Origin: an uncultured Bacteroidota bacterium | Lineage (GTDB): Bacteria; Bacteroidota; Bacteroidia; Bacteroidales; GWA2-32-17 | DNA: 61,359 nt | Reading direction: 5' to 3' | NCBI GenBank assembly: GCA_903872185.1 | Contig: CAIQJL010000375.1 | Span: 1-61,359 of the forward strand | Shown: piece after piece, positions 27,679-37,044 of the stretch | Numbering within the stretch: the stretch's first letter is position 1 | Layout of the letters: each line of letters begins with the position of its first letter | Notes under the pieces: generated by a model | Databases searched by the model: none | What the model was told of the DNA's origin: nothing | Seen by the model: the letters and a program-made list of their open reading frames with translations, nothing else | Position numbers and translations under genes: made by a program

Positions 27679-28563
27679 ATGAAAACAATCTTTTTTCCTT
27701 TTTTATTGCTTTTAGCGATAATCGTGTTTTCAAGTCTTTCTTCGGACAAAAAAGTTGAAGTAAAAAAGCTTGGAATTGAAGATGCTATTAATAAAGGTTT
27801 AATAAGAGCCGTAGTTAAAGGCAAAGGTGGTCATGGCGGAGAATGCATAAACCTTAACATTATAAGTATTGCTTCTGTTGATACAACTATTTATGTTGAA
27901 GCTGGAAGAAGGTTAAACTCAGAAGATTCAACCATACAGGACATTTTGGTAGTAAAAGAAATTCCAATTTTTGTAAAAGCTGGTGAAGAAAAGAATATTA
28001 ATATTTATGGATTTTGTTGTCAGGCATCTAATCACTCTCCTTCTACCAATGAAAAATTTGACATAGGCCATATGGCTGATAGCGGACTTGTTAAACTTGC
28101 ACAATTTTTAAGTAAAAATCCATTTGAAGACGGTATTATGCAAAATGCAGTATGGGTTATTTCAGACAATCACCCATTATCTTCTGTTGGTTCATCTGAT
28201 GCAAGTAAAAGAAAAGAATTACGTAAACTTCATAATATACTTGCCACAATAAAACATTTACCAATAGATTTTTCATGGTATTCTCTTACTTTTAAATCAG
28301 ATACTGCAAGATTATTTTCTGGTGTTCCCGATTCATTGTATGGAGACATAGAATATAGTATATGGAAAAACAGTAGTGTGTCTCTAACACTTAGCGATTC
28401 TATTGGGCACGTTGTGAAAAGATTTTTTTCAAATAAACCTCAGAACCCTGAGAAGTACACATACGAAATTAAAACTTCTGTTTTTGGATACCCAAAAGGT
28501 AAATATTTTGTTAGGTTGTTTGCAAATGATCAAATGAAGCTGGAGAAAACTGTAGAACTTTAA
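27679..28563 (+). CDS. Secreted protein of unknown family
   Basis: A 294-residue protein with a hydrophobic N-terminal segment (about 3-20) that looks like a signal peptide or anchor. Notable features are a Gly/His patch (GKGGHGGEC) at about 49-57, a Cys pair in YGFCCQASNHSPS near 112-124, and the motif QNAVWVISDNHP at about 155-166. The C-terminal part (about 200-294) is beta-rich and may be an Ig-like domain. Three nearby cysteines and the Q-x2-VW motif suggest a conserved extracytoplasmic fold, but no family is recognised. Confidence 0.6.
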   Translation: MKTIFFPFLLLLAIIVFSSLSSDKKVEVKKLGIEDAINKGLIRAVVKGKGGHGGECINLNIISIASVDTTIYVEAGRRLNSEDSTIQDILVVKEIPIFVKAGEEKNINIYGFCCQASNHSPSTNEKFDIGHMADSGLVKLAQFLSKNPFEDGIMQNAVWVISDNHPLSSVGSSDASKRKELRKLHNILATIKHLPIDFSWYSLTFKSDTARLFSGVPDSLYGDIEYSIWKNSSVSLTLSDSIGHVVKRFFSNKPQNPEKYTYEIKTSVFGYPKGKYFVRLFANDQMKLEKTVEL

Positions 28564-28625
28564 TTTCCATTTTATTCATTTATTTCCTCTTTATCTATAC
28601 CCTATCAATGTCTTTAATGCAATAA

Positions 28626-28656
28626 AGAATGTAAAAATACCTTATTTTTACATTCT
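28626..28656. promoter_or_regulatory. Perfect 14-bp inverted repeat upstream of ygfK
   Basis: AGAATGTAAAAATA (28626-28639) and its exact complement (28643-28656) are separated by CCT. The repeat ends 33 bases before the ygfK ATG and 63 bases after the upstream stop. It has no T-run typical of a terminator, so an operator for a dimeric regulator is possible. Confidence 0.5.
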
Positions 28657-28689
28657 AAACTATAATTACAATATTAGTAAACTTATAAT

Positions 28690-31600
28690 ATGACTGACAA
28701 ATTTTCCATAATTGAGATCAACAGATTATATCAAATAATTGAAAAAGATTTTAGCGAGAGAAAAGAGATATTTGGAATTCCTGAAGAACTTTTTTTCAGA
28801 CCATCAAAAAACGATAATTTTAAAATCTCACGTTATGGGCAAATTATAGAATCACCTATTGGAGTGGCTGCTGGTCCACATTCTCAAATGGCACAAAATA
28901 TAATCTCCGCCTGGCTTTGTGGTGCAAGATATATCGAATTAAAAACGATTCAGACTCTTGATGAAATTAATGTTTCAAAACCCTGTATTGACATGCAGGA
29001 TGAGGGCTATAATTGTGAATGGTCACAGGAACTTAGAATTCATGAAACATTTGAAGAATATTTAAAAGCATGGATACTAATTCATATCTTAAAACACAAA
29101 TTAAACTTTGAAAAAAGCGAAGATATTGGTGTTATTTTTAACATGAGTGCAGGTTACAATATGGAAGGGTTGTTAAAAGAAAATGTACAATGGTTCTTTA
29201 GTAAAATGGAGAATTGTAAACAAGAAAAAGAAAAATATATTGAATTACTAAAACCACTTTATCCGGAAATTGCAAACATTGAAATTCCAAATAGAATTAC
29301 TGACAACATTACTTTATCTACAATGCACGGCTGTCCACCAGAAGAAATTGAAAATATTGGACTATATCTTATTAACGAAAAGAAACTCAACACTACAATT
29401 AAACTAAATCCTACACTACTTGGATCAAAAGAATTAAGAGAAATTTTAAACGCAAAACTTGGTTTTAAAACTGAAGTACCTGATATTGCTTTCGATCACG
29501 ATTTAAAATATGCTGACGCTTTAAAACTTATTAACTCGCTACAGCAAGCTGCTGATAAAAACAACGTTCAGTTTAATCTTAAACTTACTAATACTTTAGA
29601 AAGCATAAATAACAAAAATATCTTCTCTGCCGATGAGAAAATGATGTACATGAGTGGTCGTGCTCTACACCCTATAAGCATAAACCTTGCTAAGAAATTA
29701 CAAAATGAATTTAATGGTAAATTAGATATTTCTTTTTGTGCAGGAGCCGATTGCTTTAACATTTCTGACATTCTAAATTGTGGTCTTCAACCAATAACAA
29801 TTTGTTCGGATATTTTAAAACCTGGTGGATATGGCCGACTTATACAATATATTGAGAATATCAGAGAAAATAAAACTGTAACAAATAAACTTGAATTTCT
29901 TAACAAATATGCAGATGAAGTTATTTCTGAAAAAGCATATATCCGTGACTCATTCCACACACCTGATATTAAAACAAACAGAGAATTAAATTATTTTGAT
30001 TGCATTCACCCTCCTTGTGTCGATACCTGCCCAACAAATCAAGACATACCCGATTATTTATACTTAACCTCAATTGGCGAATTCGAAAAAGCATTTGAAG
30101 TAATACTTAAAAAAAATCCTTTTCCAGCATCTTTAGGAATGGTTTGCGACCATCTTTGTCAATCTAAATGCACAAGAATAAACTATGATGACAGCATACA
30201 AATAAGAGAAGTAAAACGATTTATTGCAGATTATGGGAGCAACGAGAATTTCTTAAAGCCAGCAAAAGAAAACGAATTTAAAGTTTCTATAATTGGTGCA
30301 GGTCCATCAGGTCTAGCTTGTGCATATTTCTTAAGACTAGCTGGATTTAAAGTTAATGTTTACGAGACTAAAAATATTGCAGGCGGAATGGTTGCAGATG
30401 CTATTCCGGCATTCCGCCTTAGAAAACAATCTATAGAAAAAGATATAGAAAGAATTAAAAACCTTGGAGTAAATATTCATTATTCAAACAAAATTGATTC
30501 TTCATTTTTTGAAAATATCCAGAAAGAAAGCGATTTCATTTATCTTGCTACTGGCGCGCAAAAATTTAAAAAACTTGACATTGAAGGCGAAAGTTCAATT
30601 GGTGTTTTAGATGCTTTTAATTTTCTGTATTCTGTTAAAAACGACAAACACATTGAACTCGGAAAAAATGTTATAATAATTGGCGGTGGAAATACTGCAA
30701 TGGATGTTGCACGTACTGCAAACAGACTCATTCATACAAATGGAAAAGTAACTGTTGTATACAGAAGAACGATACACGAAATGCCTGCCGATGCTGAAGA
30801 AATTGCAGCATTAATTGATGAAGGAATAGAAATAATAGAACTATCTGCACCGGAAAAAATAGTTTCAGAGAACGGAAAAACAACAGCATTAATTTGCTCA
30901 AAAATGAAACTAGGAGAACCAGATTCTTCAGGTAGAGCAAAACCAATAAAAATTGAAAACTCAGAATTTACTATTAATGTAGATTCAATTATTCCTGCAT
31001 TAGGACAAGATGTAGACATTGATTTTATAAAACCTGAATTGCTAAAAACAAATCCTAATAGCTACGAAACACAAATTAAAAATATTTTCATTGGTGGCGA
31101 TGCAATGCGAGGTGCTGCAACAATAGTAAAAGCTGTTGGTGATGGTAGAAAGGTAGCTTCTGAAATATTAAATCGTACTGGCATAAATTATAATTTTGAA
31201 CCCGAAAAAGTAAATCGTGGTTTAAAACACAAAGATTATATTATTAAAAAATCTACTCGCAATAAATCAGAACAACTTACAGAATCTGCAATTGAAAACA
31301 GAAAGAATTTTAATATAGTAATTTCTCCACTAACGAAAGAGCAAGCGGTTACTGAAGCCAAACGTTGCTTACTTTGCGATGATGTTTGCAATATATGCGT
31401 AACAGTTTGCCCAAATCGTGCAAATTATAGTTACTTTATTGAACCAAAAAACATAATTATATATAAAGCAATAAAAAGTTGCGAAACAATAAATATTGAA
31501 AAAGCAGGAATATTAAACCTTTCACAAAATACTCAGGTTTTAAATATTGGCGACTTTTGCAACGAATGTGGCAATTGCACAACATTTTGCCCAACAAATG

Positions 31601-31911
31601 GAAAACCATTTAAAGATAAACCTAAATTTTACCTGAGCGAAAAAAGTTTTAAAGAAATTGAAAATGGATTTACTATTAACAAAACACTAAACAATACAGT
31701 TTTATTTCATAAAACATACAATGAAACAAGCTGTCTGTGCTTAGTTGACAATGAATTTGTTTATGAGTCAAAACATGTAAAAGCAACATTTAACAAATCC
31801 GATTTCACAATTAAAAATGTTGAATTCTTAAATGACAATATTGAAGAATTCGAATTCACAGACGCTGCTAATATGTTTGCTTTATTTGATGCTGCAAAAA
31901 ATCTATATTAA
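28690..31911 (+). CDS. ygfK: YgfK-like flavin/Fe-S oxidoreductase (putative selenate reductase family)
   Basis: A 1073-residue multidomain redox protein. Residues 1-430 form a dihydroorotate-dehydrogenase-like flavin barrel (SPIGVAAGPHSQM, TMHGCPPEE). A GltD-type Fe-S region follows (C438, C443, C447, C486, C490, C494). The FAD site is GAGPSG at 536-541, with a second nucleotide site IIIGGGNTAMDVAR near 660. The C terminus has two ferredoxin-like clusters (CNICVTVCPN and CNECGNCTTFCP). The name selenate reductase is historical; in gut bacteria the gene belongs to the anaerobic urate cluster, where reduction of a purine ring is a likely job. Genes of that pathway lie downstream. Confidence 0.88.
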   Translation: MTDKFSIIEINRLYQIIEKDFSERKEIFGIPEELFFRPSKNDNFKISRYGQIIESPIGVAAGPHSQMAQNIISAWLCGARYIELKTIQTLDEINVSKPCIDMQDEGYNCEWSQELRIHETFEEYLKAWILIHILKHKLNFEKSEDIGVIFNMSAGYNMEGLLKENVQWFFSKMENCKQEKEKYIELLKPLYPEIANIEIPNRITDNITLSTMHGCPPEEIENIGLYLINEKKLNTTIKLNPTLLGSKELREILNAKLGFKTEVPDIAFDHDLKYADALKLINSLQQAADKNNVQFNLKLTNTLESINNKNIFSADEKMMYMSGRALHPISINLAKKLQNEFNGKLDISFCAGADCFNISDILNCGLQPITICSDILKPGGYGRLIQYIENIRENKTVTNKLEFLNKYADEVISEKAYIRDSFHTPDIKTNRELNYFDCIHPPCVDTCPTNQDIPDYLYLTSIGEFEKAFEVILKKNPFPASLGMVCDHLCQSKCTRINYDDSIQIREVKRFIADYGSNENFLKPAKENEFKVSIIGAGPSGLACAYFLRLAGFKVNVYETKNIAGGMVADAIPAFRLRKQSIEKDIERIKNLGVNIHYSNKIDSSFFENIQKESDFIYLATGAQKFKKLDIEGESSIGVLDAFNFLYSVKNDKHIELGKNVIIIGGGNTAMDVARTANRLIHTNGKVTVVYRRTIHEMPADAEEIAALIDEGIEIIELSAPEKIVSENGKTTALICSKMKLGEPDSSGRAKPIKIENSEFTINVDSIIPALGQDVDIDFIKPELLKTNPNSYETQIKNIFIGGDAMRGAATIVKAVGDGRKVASEILNRTGINYNFEPEKVNRGLKHKDYIIKKSTRNKSEQLTESAIENRKNFNIVISPLTKEQAVTEAKRCLLCDDVCNICVTVCPNRANYSYFIEPKNIIIYKAIKSCETINIEKAGILNLSQNTQVLNIGDFCNECGNCTTFCPTNGKPFKDKPKFYLSEKSFKEIENGFTINKTLNNTVLFHKTYNETSCLCLVDNEFVYESKHVKATFNKSDFTIKNVEFLNDNIEEFEFTDAANMFALFDAAKNLY

Positions 31912-31915
31912 TATT

Positions 31916-31942
31916 CTAATCGTAGTTTGAAACTACGATTAG
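31916..31942. terminator. Hairpin after ygfK, possible terminator
   Basis: A perfect odd palindrome, CTAATCGTAGTTT-G-AAACTACGATTAG, begins 5 bases after the ygfK stop. It lacks a clear T-run, so termination is probable by position but not certain. Confidence 0.5.
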
Positions 31943-31978
31943 ATATTAGACTTTAAAATATTTAGATTATCAATCTTT

Positions 31979-32041
31979 GCTTGTCGAAGGACTCGAAAAC
32001 TGAGGTTCTATAAGTCACCCTTTGAGTGCCTCAGGGTGACA
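31979..32041. repeat. Intergenic repeat element
   Basis: A member of the dispersed family, ending GCCTCAGGGTGAC. The internal CTTGTCGAAGGACTCGA motif matches the reverse complement of CCTTCGACAAG in the copy at 39628-39710. It lies between convergent ygfK and the T9SS protein gene. Confidence 0.7.
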
Positions 32042-32053
32042 GCAAAAAGTTTA

Positions 32054-33973
32054 TCACAATTTAACAAATCTCTCACTTAAATTAATCTCGTTACCAACAA
32101 TAGTAATCCCATAAACACCTTTTTCTAAAGCGCTAACATTAACAACTGTTTCATTTTGGCTTGATGTCATTCTTTTTAATAAAACACCTTGCATATTGTA
32201 AATTAATATTTCTGTAGATGAAGAAACTTTTGAAAGTATTTTAATATTTAAATCATTTGTTACAGGATTGGGATAAATATCAATTTTATGTAAATCTGCA
32301 TTTAAATTCTCAGAACTTACAGGATATCTAACAAAAACAGATATTGTAGTATCGTAAGTACAACCGAAATCATCTGTTGCAGAAAAAGTATATGCAACAT
32401 CACCAGTTACTGTTGGGGTTGCAGTTCCTATACCATTTTCCTGAGAAATAATTCCATTTCCTGACCATGAATAATTTAGTGAATCATAACTATTTCCAAA
32501 AGACCATAATGGTGGAACAATTAAAGGATTAAAATTTAACATCCAGTAAAAAAGATAACCATCATCAGCACCAAGATGATCGGTAATATGAATCGTCCAG
32601 TCACCATTTAATGGACAACCTATTAAATTTGTAAATGGAGTTTCGGGCGCATAATTTCCAGCGGGAATAAAATATGCTCCGGTAATAACATTCCCTTCCA
32701 GATCAGTAAAATTATGCTGGGTTGTACTTGCAACGCCAGGCAGAGTAATTGTATCAACTGGTGTCCAATTATAAGTATAACCTATTCCTGGGCTTGTAGC
32801 TGGTGTTATATCACATGGCTCACCTAAATGAGTCATACCTGCAGAAGGATAGCCAACAGGAGGAGTACAAGTGGTACATGTCCAATTATAATGACCAATC
32901 AAATTTACCGCTTGCCCATTCGGGCATGTTAGCCAAACTTCTAAATCACCTAAATATGAATGCTCAATATTCATTGTTAAAGATTGCAAATCAGAAACAC
33001 CAGTATATACTTGCCCCGGAGCAAATATTGTTTGTGTTAAAGTAGTAGTATATGTTACACCACTACCATCAGGAATTAACACTAAACTGGAAACTACTGT
33101 TGGAATTGGTTGAGTCCATGTATTTGTTGTTGCCTCCCCAATTAAATTTACAGATTGCCAAAATGTTATTGTATCCTGAACTATTGTAGCACCTGCAAAT
33201 ATTGGTGTGGTTGAAATCATTACCATATTTCGTGAGTAATTTGAATTATGACAACCACCTATATCAATACCAGAAACAGTCGTATAAAAACCACCACCAT
33301 TAGGAAACACATGGGTTACATTTGAAAGCCCTGCTCCAGTCTGCACAGGTGATCCATCACCAAAATCCCAGGTAAAAACAATATTTGTATCTGATTGATG
33401 ATAATATAAATCATTATTTGTATAGGTACCAGCAGCATTAAAGGTTATAGACTGATTTTGGCATGCTCGTATTGTATCACCATTAAAATAGGGCATATTG
33501 GCACCAGTAATGTTTACATCAAAAGCCTGACAAGGATATGTACAAGAAATTGTAGCTTCCCATCCAGCCATGGAAACAGACCCATCTGAAGTAAAAACTA
33601 AGGTCAAACAACCACTTCCCTGAGATGTAATAGCTTGTCCTAGTAAAGCGGTTGCAGTTCCAGTTGCAGTTAAAATTATTAACCCTGCCGCTGAACTACC
33701 TTCATGAATTACTAAATTGTCAAAATTATTTTCAAGAACAAATTGTGTGAAGATCAATGACACCTGAGCACCAGGCAATGCAGCACAAATTGTTAAAGTT
33801 AAATTTTCACTAGCTTGATATGTTCCAACTGCTCCACCTGAATCATAAAAAGTACCACCGCAAAGACTAACTGAAGTATCATGCATAAGCACAACCTGCG
33901 CTTTTAAATTTAAACTATGTAAACTTATAATAACAATAATTACACAGCTACAAAATATTTTAAATAAATTCAT
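32054..33973 (-). CDS. T9SS-secreted CUB / PKD / P-domain protein
   Basis: A 639-residue extracellular protein. After a signal peptide (about 1-25) come a CUB-like domain (about 35-150; LCGGTFYDSGG and DNLVIHEGSS), a PKD domain (about 155-250; FTWDFGDGSPVQTG), a proprotein-convertase P-like domain (about 255-480; SYLGDLEVWLTCPNG), an Ig-like segment, and a type A T9SS sorting domain (about 555-639; IDIYPNPVTNDLNIKI to ERFVKL). The C-terminal domain is normally removed during export to the cell surface or medium. No protease domain is present, so it is probably adhesive or binding. It splits the purine gene blocks, without a clear link to them. Confidence 0.85.
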   Translation of the reverse strand: MNLFKIFCSCVIIVIISLHSLNLKAQVVLMHDTSVSLCGGTFYDSGGAVGTYQASENLTLTICAALPGAQVSLIFTQFVLENNFDNLVIHEGSSAAGLIILTATGTATALLGQAITSQGSGCLTLVFTSDGSVSMAGWEATISCTYPCQAFDVNITGANMPYFNGDTIRACQNQSITFNAAGTYTNNDLYYHQSDTNIVFTWDFGDGSPVQTGAGLSNVTHVFPNGGGFYTTVSGIDIGGCHNSNYSRNMVMISTTPIFAGATIVQDTITFWQSVNLIGEATTNTWTQPIPTVVSSLVLIPDGSGVTYTTTLTQTIFAPGQVYTGVSDLQSLTMNIEHSYLGDLEVWLTCPNGQAVNLIGHYNWTCTTCTPPVGYPSAGMTHLGEPCDITPATSPGIGYTYNWTPVDTITLPGVASTTQHNFTDLEGNVITGAYFIPAGNYAPETPFTNLIGCPLNGDWTIHITDHLGADDGYLFYWMLNFNPLIVPPLWSFGNSYDSLNYSWSGNGIISQENGIGTATPTVTGDVAYTFSATDDFGCTYDTTISVFVRYPVSSENLNADLHKIDIYPNPVTNDLNIKILSKVSSSTEILIYNMQGVLLKRMTSSQNETVVNVSALEKGVYGITIVGNEINLSERFVKL

Positions 33974-34277
33974 ATTAAATAGTTTTTACCTTAGTAAGAC
34001 AAATAACTCTCTTAATCGTTGCCCCAAAATTATATGTTACACAACAATAAAAATACAATTTAATAGATTAAAAAGCAAGAATGTACCTCCTAACAAAACA
34101 TTTGAGTTTATTAACAACGTGTATTACCCAATTAAGTATTACTAAATTTATAATTTAACTTTATAAACTTTTTGCTTTCAACTGTAGGGATGTTCAAAAA
34201 AACAATATTTTTATTTATTCATGCCTTATAATTACTTACTTTTGTATTCTTAATTCGATTATTAAAATTTTTTATAT
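33974..34277. other. Intergenic region between divergent genes
   Basis: A 304-base AT-rich region between the T9SS protein (minus) and the 492-residue PLP enzyme (plus). TACTTTTG at 34237-34244 matches the -7 promoter element for the PLP gene, 33 bases before its ATG; no clear -33 box is seen. No ORF, RNA or repeat-family copy was found. Confidence 0.5.
34237..34244 (+). promoter_or_regulatory. TAnnTTTG promoter element for the PLP-enzyme block
   Basis: TACTTTTG fits the Bacteroidota -7 consensus and would drive the run of plus-strand genes that begins at 34278 with short gaps. Confidence 0.45.
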
Positions 34278-35756
34278 ATGATAAAGATTGAAAACAAGAT
34301 CGTTAACCACGATATAAGAAAGAAAGCAATTGAGCGTTTACGCGAAAAAGGTATTGTACTTCCTACTTATGCTCAAATGAGAGATCCTCAATTAATTCCT
34401 GAAAAGATTAAAGACAAATTAAAAAATATTGGATTATGGGAACTTAATCCACTTAACCTTTTCCGCATTAACTGGCACAACGAGCCAAAAGAAACAGGTG
34501 GTTTATTTGGTGGCGTAAATTATATTGAAATCCCAAAAGAAATAACAGGAATTGACACGCGCATTGTTCTTATTGTAGGCAAATGGTTTCCTACAGGTGC
34601 ACATAAAGTTGGGGCTGCATATGGTTGCTTAGCTCCAAGAATTATTTCAGGCCAATTTGATCCTACTTATAATAAAGCTGTTTGGCCATCAACAGGAAAT
34701 TATTGTCGTGGTGGTGCTTTCGACTCATATTTAATGGGTTGTACTGCTGTTGCTATTCTACCTGAAGAAATGAGTAAAGAACGTTTTGCTTGGTTAAAAG
34801 ATATTGGTGCTGAAGTAATTGCTACCCATGGCTGCGAATCAAATGTAAAAGAGATTTATGACGCATGCTGGGATATTAGAAAAAACAGAAAAGATTGTAT
34901 TATTTTTAATCAATTCGACGAATTCGGAAATCCTTGCTGGCATTATAATGTAACAGGTTATGCATTAGAGGAAGTTTATAATAAAATTAAAACTCCAAAA
35001 TCAAAATTTGCCGGATATATTTCAGCTACAGGATCTGCAGGAACTATTTCAGCAGGTGATTTCTTAAGAACAAAACATCCACACATTAAAGTTGCTGCAT
35101 CTGAAGCATTACAATGCCCAACTCTTTTAATGAATGGTTTTGGCGGACATAGAATTGAAGGTATTGGCGACAAACATGTTCCATGGGTACATAATGTTAA
35201 GAATACTGATGCAGTTGTTGCTATTGATGATGAAGATTGCATGAGAATTTTCAGACTTTTTAATGAAAAAGAAGGAAAACAATATTTAAAATCAATTGGA
35301 ATTAGTCAAGAAAATATTGATTCACTAGAATTATTGGGCATTTCAGGAATTTCAAACATGCTATCTGCAATTAAAACTGCAAAACATTTTGAAATGACTT
35401 CTGATGATGTTATTATGACAATTGCAACAGATTCAGCAGTTATGTATCAGTCACGTCTTGAAGAATTGGCAGCTGATAAAGGCGCATATTCAAATATTCA
35501 AGCTGTAAAAGATTATGAAAAATGCCTTTTAGGAACAAAGGCTGATTATATAAAAGAGTTGACATATAACGACCGTAAAATGATTCATAATCTGAAATAT
35601 TTTACATGGGTAGAACAACAGGCAAAAGATGTAGAAGATTTAAATCAGTTATGGTACGACAGAGAAATCTGGGATCAAATATTCCATCAGGATGTTAAAC
35701 TTGATGAAATGATAAATGAATTTAACGAAGAAACCGGAGTTCTTAAGAATTTATAA
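34278..35756 (+). CDS. Fold-type II PLP-dependent enzyme (TrpB/cysteine synthase-like)
   Basis: A 492-residue enzyme of the PALP family. The PLP lysine is K110 in PTGAHKVGAAYG, a substrate-carboxylate loop is WPSTGNYCRGG (136-146), and the cofactor-phosphate loop is SATGSAGTISAG (249-260). It is longer than YgeX diaminopropionate ammonia-lyase (about 400 residues) and lacks the YgeX-like start, so it is a different subfamily. It begins a plus-strand block with a threonine synthase-like gene 26 bases downstream, then a molybdenum hydroxylase. It may carry out beta- or gamma-elimination or replacement on an amino acid from purine breakdown; the substrate is unknown. Confidence 0.75.
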   Translation: MIKIENKIVNHDIRKKAIERLREKGIVLPTYAQMRDPQLIPEKIKDKLKNIGLWELNPLNLFRINWHNEPKETGGLFGGVNYIEIPKEITGIDTRIVLIVGKWFPTGAHKVGAAYGCLAPRIISGQFDPTYNKAVWPSTGNYCRGGAFDSYLMGCTAVAILPEEMSKERFAWLKDIGAEVIATHGCESNVKEIYDACWDIRKNRKDCIIFNQFDEFGNPCWHYNVTGYALEEVYNKIKTPKSKFAGYISATGSAGTISAGDFLRTKHPHIKVAASEALQCPTLLMNGFGGHRIEGIGDKHVPWVHNVKNTDAVVAIDDEDCMRIFRLFNEKEGKQYLKSIGISQENIDSLELLGISGISNMLSAIKTAKHFEMTSDDVIMTIATDSAVMYQSRLEELAADKGAYSNIQAVKDYEKCLLGTKADYIKELTYNDRKMIHNLKYFTWVEQQAKDVEDLNQLWYDREIWDQIFHQDVKLDEMINEFNEETGVLKNL

Positions 35757-35782
35757 TTTGGCTATCTTATAACCATTTAGCG

Positions 35783-37027
35783 ATGAACAATAAATTCCAT
35801 TTCTTATGTGTTGATTGTGGTAAAATTATAAATTCAACGAAGGTTGAATATTTATGCAATGACTGCGAAAGCAATAATAGCGTATCACAACCACCACAAG
35901 GAGTTTTAAAAACAGAATATAATTTCTCCGAAATTAAATCAAGATTACATGAAGGTATTTTTAACAAATTAGAAAACACAGGCTTTATTGACATATTACC
36001 AATTAAATCAATTAATAGCCTACCTTATTTAAAAGTTGGAAATACACCGTTATATAATGTTACAGAATTAAACAAAACTGAATTAAATTTTAGTTTATTA
36101 CTTAAAGACGATTCTCAGAATCCAACTTTTTCATTTAAAGACAGAGCTTCAGCTATCGTCTCAGCGTATGCAAAAGAAAATAATATTGATACAATTGTTG
36201 CGGCATCAACTGGTAATGCGGGTTCTTCTTTAGCAGGAATTTGTGCTGCGCAAAAACAAAGAGCAATAATTTTTGTTCCGGCGAATGCACCAAAAGCAAA
36301 GCTTACTCAAATAATGATGTATGGAGCTCAAATTGTGCCGGTAAATGGAAATTACGATACAGCTTTTGACTTAAGTATTGAAATTACAAAGAAATACGGT
36401 TGGTATAATCGTAATACTGCATTCAATCCATTAACTATTGAAGGCAAGAAAACTGTTTCTTATGAATTATATTCACAGTTAAATCAATCTTTGCCTGATA
36501 GAATATTTGTACCTGTCGGCGATGGAGTAATAATTTCGGGAGTATACAAAGGCTTTGAAGACTTATTAAAACTTGGAATAATAAAAAAGATACCTACCAT
36601 TGTCGCAGTTCAGGCATTTGGGAGTAGTAATATAATAAACAACCTTAATCGTCAAGAGTTCATTTCAACTCCAAGTAAAACAGTTGCAGATTCAATTTCT
36701 GTTAATATTCCAAGAAATTTCAGAATGTCCAAAAAATATTTGCAAACTTTTGAAGGCGAAAACATATTGGTTAATGATGATGAAATAATTGCAGCCTCAA
36801 AAGTATTAAGTAGCAATACAGGCATTTTTACTGAACCAGCTGCAGCTACAGCATTCGCAGGATTCCTGAGTTATTACAACAATAACAGATTGAAGAAAGA
36901 AAGTAAAAATGTAGTTATACTAACAGGTAGCGGACTAAAAGACTTAAATGCAGTTCAATCAATAATAAATATTCCAAACCCAGTAAATCCGACTATTTCT
37001 GATGTCGAAAGATTTCTAAATTTATAA
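35783..37027 (+). CDS. Threonine synthase-like PLP enzyme with N-terminal zinc ribbon
   Basis: A 414-residue fold-type II PLP enzyme. The N terminus carries two CxxC pairs (C9, C12, C25, C28) that look like a zinc ribbon. The PLP lysine is K119 in TFSFKDRA, and the loop ASTGNAGSSLAG begins at 141, both as in threonine synthases. GDGVIISGVYKGF supplies the phosphate-binding part. A biosynthetic threonine synthase would normally lie with thrA/thrB; here it is packed between another PLP enzyme (26 bases) and a molybdenum hydroxylase (17 bases), so a catabolic lyase role is plausible. Its substrate cannot be inferred. Confidence 0.75.
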   Translation: MNNKFHFLCVDCGKIINSTKVEYLCNDCESNNSVSQPPQGVLKTEYNFSEIKSRLHEGIFNKLENTGFIDILPIKSINSLPYLKVGNTPLYNVTELNKTELNFSLLLKDDSQNPTFSFKDRASAIVSAYAKENNIDTIVAASTGNAGSSLAGICAAQKQRAIIFVPANAPKAKLTQIMMYGAQIVPVNGNYDTAFDLSIEITKKYGWYNRNTAFNPLTIEGKKTVSYELYSQLNQSLPDRIFVPVGDGVIISGVYKGFEDLLKLGIIKKIPTIVAVQAFGSSNIINNLNRQEFISTPSKTVADSISVNIPRNFRMSKKYLQTFEGENILVNDDEIIAASKVLSSNTGIFTEPAAATAFAGFLSYYNNNRLKKESKNVVILTGSGLKDLNAVQSIINIPNPVNPTISDVERFLNL

Positions 37028-37044
37028 TACATAATGTTAATATT

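Noticed and set aside
30728..31019. Minus-strand ORFs inside ygfK (72 and 95 codons)
   Set aside because: They are antisense to conserved FAD/NAD-binding sequence of ygfK and have low-complexity Leu/Phe or Ser content; shadow frames.
28690..31911. Calling ygfK a true selenate reductase
   Set aside because: The family name is historical; the domain layout and purine-gene neighbours point to a flavin/Fe-S oxidoreductase of purine breakdown.
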